Shown: positions 42,668-50,211 of the stretch, piece by piece | How the letters are laid out: each line of letters begins with the position of its first letter | How positions within the stretch are numbered: the stretch's first letter is position 1 | DNA from: Mucilaginibacter polytrichastri | GTDB lineage: Bacteria; Bacteroidota; Bacteroidia; Sphingobacteriales; Sphingobacteriaceae | NCBI RefSeq assembly: GCF_001911425.1 | Contig: NZ_MPPL01000001.1 | Location: 3,009,654 to 3,073,653 of the forward strand | DNA length: 64,000 bases | Reading direction: 5' to 3' | Program-made: the position numbers and the translations under genes | Notes under the pieces: model-generated | Database searches by the model: none | What the model was told of the DNA's origin: nothing | The model's input: only the letters and a program-made list of their open reading frames with translations

Positions 42668-43046
42668 GGGGTACCAGTTCGCAAAGTTGCGCAAACATCT
42701 TTAACATTTTTTTTTCCATCAGCTGGTAAGGTTCAATCTCCTTACCAATATAACTTAACGAAAGCGTAAGCTTTATATTAGCCTGGTTTAAAATATCGTA
42801 CAGATTTTGCTGTTTTTGAAGCCGGTAGGCCTCGCGCATGCGGCGGCGAATGAGATTACGATCAACGGCATGCTTGTAACGCTTTTTGGGCACAGGGAAA
42901 ACTACCTGTACAGGCACAGTTTGTGCAGCATCGGCAAGGCGCCATGAAACCCTGAAAGGATAACATAAAAAAGAAGAACCCTTGGGAAAAAGCTCTTCTA
43001 AGAGCCTTTTATTACACAATCGTTCTTCTTTCCTGAAAGTATACAT
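42642..43046 (-). CDS. rnpA: ribonuclease P protein component
   Basis: 134 residues, basic. The start [20 protein letters not shown], the strand [20 protein letters not shown] and the RNR motif [13 protein letters not shown] (catalytic RNA-binding helix) are present. It binds the RNase P RNA for 5' maturation of tRNA. The RNA gene rnpB was not found here. It overlaps yidD and follows rpmH. Confidence 0.95.
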   Translation of the reverse strand: MYTFRKEERLCNKRLLEELFPKGSSFLCYPFRVSWRLADAAQTVPVQVVFPVPKKRYKHAVDRNLIRRRMREAYRLQKQQNLYDILNQANIKLTLSLSYIGKEIEPYQLMEKKMLKMFAQLCELVPHESAKQIN

Positions 43047-43117
43047 GTTGCTTTTTTATTGAACCGAAATAAACAAATTATAACCGGTTCAAACCCAGTT
43101 ACGGAAGCAACGCTAAA

Positions 43118-43276
43118 TTATGCTTTGTGACGTTTTTCGTCAGATACGCTTAATCTTTTTCTGCCTTTAGCTCTTCTAGCGGCTAAAATTCTTCTGCCAT
43201 TAGCAGTTGACATACGCTCACGGAAACCGTGTTTATTTCTTCTTTTACGCTGAGAAGGCTGAAACGTTCTTTTCAT
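43118..43276 (-). CDS. rpmH: 50S ribosomal protein L34
   Basis: A short gene of 52 codons from ATG 43276 to TAA at 43118-43120. The protein [20 protein letters not shown] with [20 protein letters not shown] and the tail [12 protein letters not shown] is L34. The gene begins the unit rpmH-rnpA-yidD-tsaB; 71 bases separate it from rnpA. dnaA is not next to it, unlike in many bacteria. Confidence 0.97.
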   Translation of the reverse strand: MKRTFQPSQRKRRNKHGFRERMSTANGRRILAARRAKGRKRLSVSDEKRHKA

Positions 43277-43418
43277 AACTGTATTATTGTATTCGTTGCT
43301 TTAAAATTAAGAGTGCAAATTTACTGTTTAATTTCTACTTTTCAAATAGCACCCTAACATAATTATCAACATTTTGGTTTGGCTGCTAAACAATCTGCAT
43401 AAAGGCCAAAATGAGTAA

Positions 43419-43811
43419 TTAAACGCTTTTTTTAGCCAGTAAATCGCGGATCTCTGTTAATAAAACTTCTTCTTTAGTTGGTACCGGCTCTACCGTTGGT
43501 GCCACTTCTTCATTCTTCTTAAACTTGTTTATAGCCTGTATAACCAAAAACAATGCAAAAGCTATAATGAAAAATGAAATTACCTGAGATAGAAAATTAC
43601 CGTACTTTATAGCAGTACCCGGCACCACCAATTGACTTAAATTAGATAAATGCGCGGCTTTTAAAGCAGGCGTTAGCACCGCTGGTGTAATAATATCTTC
43701 TACCAGTGAGCTTATTATTTTACCAAAAGCACCACCTATAACCACCGCAATGGCCAGATCCAATACGTTGCCTTTAATGGCAAATTCCTTAAATTCCTTT
43801 ACAAATCCCAT
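43419..43811 (-). CDS. mscL: large-conductance mechanosensitive channel MscL
   Basis: 130 residues. The pore helix FKEFAIKGNVLDLAIAVVIG and second helix SFFIIAFALFLVIQAINKF are separated by a periplasmic loop. The cytoplasmic C-terminal bundle is TEIRDLLAKK. It forms a pentamer in the inner membrane and opens on osmotic down-shock. The loop (ITPAVLTPALKAAHLSNLSQ) is somewhat unusual in length but the core is intact. Transcribed alone. Confidence 0.94.
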   Translation of the reverse strand: MGFVKEFKEFAIKGNVLDLAIAVVIGGAFGKIISSLVEDIITPAVLTPALKAAHLSNLSQLVVPGTAIKYGNFLSQVISFFIIAFALFLVIQAINKFKKNEEVAPTVEPVPTKEEVLLTEIRDLLAKKSV

Positions 43812-43958
43812 TGTTAAAAAGTTTATTCAATACTAATATAGAAATATCAACACAAAAAAAGCACTACGAGTTTAATTTATTGCCAAACAATTGCCCGTTA
43901 TTGCGTTTACAATTCATACGTTAAACAAATACGCCTTTTATATTATAGTTAATTGATG

Positions 43959-43966
43959 TAATTTTG
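43959..43966 (+). promoter_or_regulatory. -7 element TAATTTTG of rpoN
   Basis: A perfect TAnnTTTG 13 bases before the rpoN start. Confidence 0.55.
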
Positions 43967-43979
43967 GCTTTATCTAAAT

Positions 43980-45455
43980 ATGCTTAAACAGAATCTTCAA
44001 CAAAAACTTTTACAAAAACTTTCCCCTCAACAGATACAATTTATCAAGCTGTTACAGGTACCTACTGTTTCGCTGGATACCCGTATTAAAGAGGAGCTGG
44101 AAGAAAACCCCGCACTCGAAGATCTGAGCTTAACTAACCTTAACGAGCCCGAAGAACAGTACCCTGACCGCGACCCGGATGAGGATACTTATAATAGTGA
44201 CGATGATAACGGTGAGTACGACGAGTTTAATATCGACGATTACCTGCAGGAAGATAATGTAAACGATTACGGATCGCGCTATGACCAGAATGGTGATGAT
44301 GACGACGATCGTAAAGAGATACCCATAGCGATACAAACCTCCTTTTTTGAAAGCTTACAGGCGCAGCTCGACTTGCTGCCTGTATCTGACAAAGACTTTA
44401 TGATAGGCCAGCAAATAATTGGCAGCCTGGATGATGATGGTTATCTGCGCCGCCCAATTATGTCGCTAACGGATGACCTTGCCTTTTCGCAAAATGTAAT
44501 GGCCGAGGATGAAGAGGTGGAAGAAATGCTGAAAGTGATCCAGTCTTTCGACCCTCCGGGTATTGGTGCACGTACTTTACAGGAGTGTTTGCTGCTACAA
44601 CTGAAACGTAAAGATGCTACCGACCCAATTATCCGTAAGGCTATACTGGTTGTGCAAAGCTACCTTGACGAGTTTACCCGCAAACACTACGATAAGCTGG
44701 AGCGCTCATTAAACATGAACTCGGAAGAGCTGCGTGCGGTTATTAACGAGATCTTAAAACTTAATCCAAAGCCGGGCGACTCGAACGCGGTAAACACCAA
44801 GCAGCTGCAGGTTATCCCGGATTTTCACATCATTAATGATGATGGCCGATTACTACTTACCCTTAACGCTAAAAATGCCCCAGACCTGCGCGTGAGCCGC
44901 TCGTACATGGATATGTTTGAGCATTACGACAAGGCATCGCAAAAAGACCGGAAGATGAAGGAAGCCGTACAGTTTGTAAAGCAAAAGCTAGATTCTGCCA
45001 AGTGGTTTATTGATGCCATTAAGCAACGCCAGCAAACTTTGCTAAAGACCATGAATGCGATTATGCAGTACCAGTACGATTTCTTTTTAACCGGAGATGA
45101 GCGGAACCTGCGCCCCATGATATTAAAAGACATTGCTGACCGGATAGGGATGGATATTTCGACCGTATCGCGCGTTGCTAACTCCAAATACGTACAAACA
45201 GAGCATGGCACCTTCCTGCTCAAATCTTTCTTCTCTGAGGCTATACAAACCGAGAGTGGCGAAGAAGTATCGAACAAAGAAGTTAAAAAGATATTGGAAG
45301 ATTGCATTGGCGGCGAAGATAAACGCCACCCACTTGCAGATGAAAAACTAACCGACATATTAAAAGAGCGCGGCTACAACATAGCACGCCGTACCGTGGC
45401 CAAATACCGCGAGCAAATGAACATCCCGGTAGCAAGGTTGCGCAGGGAAGTATAG
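43980..45455 (+). CDS. rpoN: RNA polymerase sigma-54 factor RpoN
   Basis: 491 residues. Region I: LKQNLQQKLLQKLSPQQIQF, IKLLQ, then ELEENPALED, interacts with enhancer-binding ATPases. An acidic region II (residues about 60-110, rich in Asp) precedes the core-binding domain. The DNA-binding part has the helix-turn-helix IADRIGMDISTVSRVANSKY and the RpoN box ARRTVAKYRE at residues 469-478. It directs RNA polymerase to -24/-12 promoters. No sigma-54 activator gene is adjacent. Terminator shared with the response regulator. Confidence 0.96.
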   Translation: MLKQNLQQKLLQKLSPQQIQFIKLLQVPTVSLDTRIKEELEENPALEDLSLTNLNEPEEQYPDRDPDEDTYNSDDDNGEYDEFNIDDYLQEDNVNDYGSRYDQNGDDDDDRKEIPIAIQTSFFESLQAQLDLLPVSDKDFMIGQQIIGSLDDDGYLRRPIMSLTDDLAFSQNVMAEDEEVEEMLKVIQSFDPPGIGARTLQECLLLQLKRKDATDPIIRKAILVVQSYLDEFTRKHYDKLERSLNMNSEELRAVINEILKLNPKPGDSNAVNTKQLQVIPDFHIINDDGRLLLTLNAKNAPDLRVSRSYMDMFEHYDKASQKDRKMKEAVQFVKQKLDSAKWFIDAIKQRQQTLLKTMNAIMQYQYDFFLTGDERNLRPMILKDIADRIGMDISTVSRVANSKYVQTEHGTFLLKSFFSEAIQTESGEEVSNKEVKKILEDCIGGEDKRHPLADEKLTDILKERGYNIARRTVAKYREQMNIPVARLRREV

Positions 45456-45490
45456 TTGGACGAAAAACGAAGAGATAAAAGATCTAAAAC

Positions 45491-45531
45491 AAAAAGGACT
45501 TAAACGGTGATTAACTGTTTAAGTCCTTTTT
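45491..45531. terminator. bidirectional intrinsic terminator
   Basis: The stem AAAAAGGACTTAAAC / GTTTAAGTCCTTTTT (15 bases, 11-base loop) lies between convergent rpoN and the response regulator gene. Confidence 0.9.
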
Positions 45532-45567
45532 GTTTAGCGGGTATTTTAAATATCCTATTGTTTTACT

Positions 45568-46014
45568 CTATTGAGATTTCAATAAGTTTTCGAGTTCGAT
45601 ATTGGCTAGTTTTAGCTTTTGTGCCAGCTCTTTGTTCTCGCGGCGCAAATGATAAATTTCGAGTGCATTTTGTATGTACATCTTCAACTCTTCATTTTGC
45701 CACGGCTTAACCAGGTATTTATAAACCTGGCCACGGTTAATAGCATCCATCACGGCATTAATATCGGCAAAGCCGGTTAATAAAATGCGGATGGTATCGG
45801 GATACACCGGTAAAATAGATTCAAGAAATTCGATGCCGGTCATCAGAGGCATCCGTTGATCGGTAATAATCACGCCGATCTCGTTATTGTCCAGGATTTT
45901 CCGCCCTTCTTTGGCAGATTGTGCGGTAAAAATCGTAAAATCGCGTCTGAATGCGGCTTTAAAGCTATTCAGATTATTGATTTCATCATCGACATATAGT
46001 ACGCCGTATTGCAT
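45568..46014 (-). CDS. single-domain response regulator with coiled-coil tail
   Basis: 148 residues. The REC domain occupies residues 3-120: the acidic pair Asp9-Asp10, the phosphoacceptor Asp52 in VIITDQRMP, the switch region ILLTGFAD and Lys103 in LVKPW. No output domain follows, only a charged helix (NKELAQKLKLANIELENLLK). LVKPWQNEEL with such a tail is common in regulators upstream of HD-GYP or of histidine kinases. It is divergent from the histidine kinase gene 116 bases away, so they are likely partners. Confidence 0.9.
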   Translation of the reverse strand: MQYGVLYVDDEINNLNSFKAAFRRDFTIFTAQSAKEGRKILDNNEIGVIITDQRMPLMTGIEFLESILPVYPDTIRILLTGFADINAVMDAINRGQVYKYLVKPWQNEELKMYIQNALEIYHLRRENKELAQKLKLANIELENLLKSQ

Positions 46015-46130
46015 AAATTGTGGTTAGTTAAGGTGCAAAACTGAGTGTTTTTTTACTAAAAAAACAATAGTAAGTTAATTATTATATTGCGTGTCGAGTT
46101 TAGTCGATATATTTTCCATTATTATAATAA

Positions 46131-48269
46131 ATGAGCCGGTTTATAGTCTTATTACTTCTTTTAATTCAATTTACTACAACCGCTTTCGCCATCGACACCC
46201 TTAAGGTTAACGAAGGCGATGCCAAATTTATTGCTAATAATTATTATACCTTACTTAACGACCCCGAAGGTACTTATAACATACAAGACGTAGCAAACAG
46301 CAAAAAGTTTCACCACAGCGATCAACCAATTCCATTCGTTGATTATTCTACCAAAGTTATCTGGTTAAAGCTGGCGTTAAAAAATAATACCACCCAGCCA
46401 TTTATCCCTTTTTCTATCACCAGCAGCGTAATTGACGATTTTGACCTGTATTTCAGGTACCCCAACAGCAATAAATTTGTACATCTGCGTACCGATGCGC
46501 CGCACTATAATTTAAACCAGCTTGAGCAGAATTTAATCCACATTAATTGTATTATCTACCCAGACTCTACCCGTACCATCTTTTTACGTGTAAAGAGCAA
46601 TTTAAACACCGTGATACCCATACAGGTTTACAGCGCCAATGAGTTTCTGCAAAGTGTAAGTATGCAAAATATTGCCATGGGCGGGTTTATTGGCATTATC
46701 ATTATTATGGCGATATATAACCTGCTCTTATTAATTATAGTTAAAGATATCAGCTACCTGTATTATGTATCCTACATTATATTTTTAGGCTTAAATCAAA
46801 TATTGCTTAAGGGCTATGGCACTAATTTTATCAGCGGCAATAAATCTGTTATTAATGATATCGTTATACCGTTAACCCGTATATTTTTCGGTTATTCTAT
46901 TCTCATGTTCGTTTATGAGTTTTTACACATCAGGCGCAATGGCAAAGCGCTTAACTTATTTTTTTTGTTACTTTTTTTATTGTACACCTCTCCCCTGCTG
47001 GCAATTGTAATTGGCAACACCCATTTGGCCTATAACCTTATCAGCATAAGCGCTTTAACTATATCCGTATCGCTCATCATTATCGGTACTACATTATATT
47101 TAGAGGGCTTTAAACCAGCCAAATTTTTCATGTTCGGGTGGACGTTCTTTTTCCTGTCCATCATATCTTCCGTAGCCCGTAACCAGGGGCTTATCCAATA
47201 CAATACCTTTACCGGCAACATCATCCTGTATGGATCGGCGCTCGAACTTATCTTGTTTTCTGTAGCGCTGGCAGATAAAATTAATTTTTACAGGCGACAA
47301 AAAAATGAATCGCAGATGGCCTCCCTCGCCATAGCGCTTGAAAACGAAAGGCTGATCACCGAGCAAAACCTCATTCTCGAAAACATGGTTAATGCCCGTA
47401 CCCGCGAATTGATTGCAAGCAACCTGAACCTCTCAAAAAGTATAGAAAACCAGCAAGCGGCACAAAGGCAACTGGTTGATACCGAAAAAATGGCTTCGCT
47501 GGGGCAGTTAACTGCAGGTATTGCGCACGAAATAAACAACCCTATCAACTTTGTAAGCTCTAACGTAAACCCTTTACGCCTGGATTTTATAGAAGTGTTT
47601 AACCTGATTGATAAATACATTGCCCTCGAAAACGAACCGCATAATGAAGAGCTGCGCAAGCTCGTTATTAACTACCGCAACCAGATAGATATTAAATATA
47701 TACAGCAAGAAATATTAACCTTACTGGAAGGCATTGAAGAAGGCGCTAACCGTACCACAGAAATTGTTGACAGCCTGCGTACCTTTAGCCGTACCGATGA
47801 GCAAAGCCTTAGAATGGCTGATATTAATAAGGCCGTACTTAATACCCTGGTTATTTTACGCAGCACAACACCTGCCTACATTGCCATTACCCCTGTACTT
47901 AATAAACTCCCACTTATTAATTGCTACCCGGGTAAAATTGGCCAGGTGCTCATTAATTTAATTACCAATGCTATACAGGCTATAAAAAGCAAAAGCATTC
48001 ATTATCATGAAAGCATCTCGATAACCACTAACGACCACGTGGATTACATTAGCGTGGAGGTAAGTGACACCGGGCCCGGCATACCAGATGGGGTAAAACA
48101 ACGTATGTACGAACCTTTTTTTACCACCAAAGATGTTGGCGAAGGTACCGGCCTTGGCTTATCTATCGTGTTTGGGATCATAGAAAAGCACAAGGGTACG
48201 ATCGATGTATTATCTGACGCCGAAAGTGGAACCAGCTTTTTAATCAAACTGCCAAAAAATCTTGTTTAG
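46131..48269 (+). CDS. 7TMR-DISM sensor histidine kinase
   Basis: 712 residues. A signal peptide (LLLLIQFTTTAFA) precedes a 7TMR-DISMED2 carbohydrate-binding-like periplasmic domain (about 30-165), then seven transmembrane helices (180-385) and a coiled coil (390-450). The HisKA domain has GQLTAGIAHEINNPINFVSS with His466. The HATPase domain has GQVLINLITNAIQAI (N box), DTGPGIPDG (G1) and GEGTGLGLSIVFGI (G2). It senses an envelope signal and phosphorylates a partner, likely the divergent response regulator. Converges with the Nudix gene with 2 bases between stops. Confidence 0.93.
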   Translation: MSRFIVLLLLLIQFTTTAFAIDTLKVNEGDAKFIANNYYTLLNDPEGTYNIQDVANSKKFHHSDQPIPFVDYSTKVIWLKLALKNNTTQPFIPFSITSSVIDDFDLYFRYPNSNKFVHLRTDAPHYNLNQLEQNLIHINCIIYPDSTRTIFLRVKSNLNTVIPIQVYSANEFLQSVSMQNIAMGGFIGIIIIMAIYNLLLLIIVKDISYLYYVSYIIFLGLNQILLKGYGTNFISGNKSVINDIVIPLTRIFFGYSILMFVYEFLHIRRNGKALNLFFLLLFLLYTSPLLAIVIGNTHLAYNLISISALTISVSLIIIGTTLYLEGFKPAKFFMFGWTFFFLSIISSVARNQGLIQYNTFTGNIILYGSALELILFSVALADKINFYRRQKNESQMASLAIALENERLITEQNLILENMVNARTRELIASNLNLSKSIENQQAAQRQLVDTEKMASLGQLTAGIAHEINNPINFVSSNVNPLRLDFIEVFNLIDKYIALENEPHNEELRKLVINYRNQIDIKYIQQEILTLLEGIEEGANRTTEIVDSLRTFSRTDEQSLRMADINKAVLNTLVILRSTTPAYIAITPVLNKLPLINCYPGKIGQVLINLITNAIQAIKSKSIHYHESISITTNDHVDYISVEVSDTGPGIPDGVKQRMYEPFFTTKDVGEGTGLGLSIVFGIIEKHKGTIDVLSDAESGTSFLIKLPKNLV

Positions 48270-48271
48270 GG

Positions 48272-48988
48272 TTACAGGTTATCTGTAAGTAACTTATCGG
48301 GGTTGGGTACAAAGTTGAGGAATGATTCGAAGTTTTCCAGGTATTCTGTTTGGTTAAGTTTATAATAAAATGCCCCCTTTTTTGATGATTGCTTGTCTTT
48401 TTCGGGCAGTTTAACCAATAAGCCGGTAGATAGTACCTTACGGCTAAAATTACGATCATCAAACTTAGCCTGGAAAATACCCTCATAAAGCGATTGCAAC
48501 TGCGGTATGGTAAAACGCTCTGGCAGCAGGTGAAATAGGATAGGATGCAACGCAGCTTTATAACGCAACTGTTTTTTAGCCATACGTACCATTTCTGTAT
48601 GGTCAAATATCAGGTCGGGCATTTCTGTCAGCAAAAACCACTCAGCATGAAACTCATCATTCAATTGTTTCTCGTACTTGTTAATATCGATCAGCGCGAA
48701 GTAGGCAATAGATAGAGTCCGCTCTACAGGGTCGCGGCTTGGGTCGCCAAACACATTTAATTGTTCCAGGTAAACATTTTTAAGCCCGGTACGGTATTCC
48801 AGTACCCGGTTAGCGGCTTCGTTGGGTGTTTCGTCGGGCTGGATAAAGCCGCCCATGAGGCTATACTTATTTTTATGAGGTTCTATAGACCGTTTTACCA
48901 GTAACAGTTTTATGCTGCTGCCATCAAAACCAAATACAATACAATCAACAGCTACTAATATTCTTTTCTGCCCGGTATATCTCTGCAT
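48272..48988 (-). CDS. Nudix-domain transcriptional regulator (NrtR/AraR-like)
   Basis: 238 residues. The N-terminal Nudix-like domain shows LLLVKRSIEPHKNKYSLMGG and FIQPDETPNEAANRVLEYRT. The catalytic box GX5EX7REUXEEXGU is degenerate: RVLEYRTGL lacks the Glu residues, so hydrolysis is unlikely. The C-terminal part, QSLYEGIFQAKFDDRNFSRK, VLSTGLLVKLPEKD, is a winged helix. This is the layout of NrtR and Bacteroides AraR regulators, which respond to ADP-ribose or arabinose. Its effector is unknown; GH3 and GH43 genes nearby make a sugar plausible. Confidence 0.85.
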   Translation of the reverse strand: MQRYTGQKRILVAVDCIVFGFDGSSIKLLLVKRSIEPHKNKYSLMGGFIQPDETPNEAANRVLEYRTGLKNVYLEQLNVFGDPSRDPVERTLSIAYFALIDINKYEKQLNDEFHAEWFLLTEMPDLIFDHTEMVRMAKKQLRYKAALHPILFHLLPERFTIPQLQSLYEGIFQAKFDDRNFSRKVLSTGLLVKLPEKDKQSSKKGAFYYKLNQTEYLENFESFLNFVPNPDKLLTDNL

Positions 48989-49178
48989 GCGTTAAATTTA
49001 CAATTGGTTTTGCAAGTCTATCAATAAATACGAATTATAAAAATACATTTCGACACTTCTCATAAATGATTTAAAATGAAGTAATGTGTATAACATCAGG
49101 TAAAATATGGGCAATACCATACAATAACCTTATTAGGGCAACAAATAAGCATGAAACTTGTGGAAAATTACTAAATGC

Positions 49179-49445
49179 TTACTTTACATCGGCAGCAGCT
49201 GCCGGCTTATGTTCAAAGCTCTCTACAACCCTGTTTTTTACCGGGGTTCTTTTTATCGGCATAAAGGTAAACCACAGATTGGCCTTTAATTACATAACCG
49301 TGCTGCCATACCTCTTTTAAGCTGCTATCCTTAACCGTCCTAACCAGCCATAAGCATAGCGCGATCGCTTCAATTCTTTAAACCAGCAACCTACGGTATC
49401 TGCTTTAATACCACCTTTTGCAGGCGCGGTTGCTTCAGAAACACA
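49179..49445 (-). pseudogene. frameshifted remnant of an unidentified gene
   Basis: Protein-like text continues across three minus-strand frames: KADTVGCWFKELKRSRYAYG, then VRTVKDSSLKEVWQHGYVIK and GQSVVYLYADKKNP, then VKNRVVESFEHKPAAAADVK before TAA at 49179-49181. Two frame changes (near 49343 and near 49244) would restore one reading frame of about 85 residues. No start is evident and the beginning is missing. The family is not recognised. I judge it a decayed gene because composition, with its aromatic and charged pattern, is protein-like on one strand only. Confidence 0.5.
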
Positions 49446-49485
49446 ATATTCAGTAAACTATACACACATGCCTCGCATATTATGG

Positions 49486-49540
49486 AAAATCCCCGATAAC
49501 TTACTTGCCCTTACACGGGCAAATTAAGTTATCAGGGATT
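49486..49540 (-). terminator. long hairpin downstream of the lectin gene
   Basis: The left arm (AATCCCCGATAACTTACTTG at 49489-49508, extending to 49511) is mirrored by GGGCAAATTAAGTTATCAGG up to 49540, with a small loop and a few mismatches. A short T run follows on the minus strand. It lies 47 bases beyond the lectin stop. Confidence 0.7.
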
Positions 49541-49586
49541 AATATACCGTTAAAACTATGGAGATTTTAACGGTCAAAAAAGCGTT

Positions 49587-49949
49587 TTAGTCTACTGTTA
49601 AAACACCGTCGATATTTGATAGTGTTTTACCGGATGCCAAATGCGTAATATCCAAAGTTGAATATTGCCAGCTTTGATCTTTTTTCTGGCATTGTGCCGA
49701 TAAGATAACGACTTCGCCGGTTGAGGTAATAGCATAGCTGCCACCAGGTACATAACCTTTGGGCGCTGCGCTACCTGGTTGGTTTACCAGGTAACCGTCA
49801 AGGTTTTCTACGTTAGCTTGTGAAAGCGTGGTAAGATCTAACTCGGCAGGAATGCTGGTTTGATTTCTTTTTTTTGATTGGCAAAACAAGGTGCTTTTAA
49901 TACCTTTTGAAGTTTTAGCATAACTTCCGCCTGGGATAAATGTTGACAT
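49587..49949 (-). CDS. cyanovirin-N-like (CVNH) lectin
   Basis: 120 residues in two repeats, as in cyanovirin-N. Repeat 1 (about 7-54): GGSYAKTSKG, a core LFCQS with Cys23, LDLTTL, and VENLDGYLV. Repeat 2 (about 69-118): GGSYAITSTG, LSAQCQ with Cys87, STLDITHL, and LSNIDGVLTVD. These line up with the N-x-DG-x-L and LDL/LNL blocks of CVNH domains, which bind high-mannose glycans. The first Cys of each disulfide pair is missing (Ser/Thr in its place). No signal peptide is seen. Binding target unknown. Confidence 0.82.
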   Translation of the reverse strand: MSTFIPGGSYAKTSKGIKSTLFCQSKKRNQTSIPAELDLTTLSQANVENLDGYLVNQPGSAAPKGYVPGGSYAITSTGEVVILSAQCQKKDQSWQYSTLDITHLASGKTLSNIDGVLTVD

Positions 49950-50211
49950 GATAAATTTGGTTTTTAGTTTGGTTTTCTCTGCTTTTTAAGGATGTCTGAG
50001 TTTTCCTATCTGCCCGAAATTAAGTTGCTTAACCCGTTGTTTCGAACTGACAATACAAAGTTGCACCAAACCAAAAGCCGATTAAAGCGTAAAAATACCG
50101 ATACTCAACTATGCGTATTTATACTTTATCCCTGGCGTATGATCACCATCAATCATTTCAGCAGTTGATATAAAACCATAGCGGGAGACATTTTGTGGCC
50201 TCCCCTTATGA

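Larger units (their letters stand above)
48989..49586. other. gene-poor stretch: pseudogene remnant and terminator
   Basis: No intact gene is accepted in these 598 bases. The segment 49179-49445 holds a degraded minus-strand reading frame, and 49486-49540 a hairpin past the lectin gene. A plus-strand ORF (49084-49320) is considered a chance frame over the remnant. Confidence 0.6.

Noticed and set aside
49084..49320. Plus-strand ORF of 78 codons
   Set aside because: It lies opposite a protein-like but frameshifted minus-strand remnant, has no promoter or homology-like motif, and its composition is uneven.
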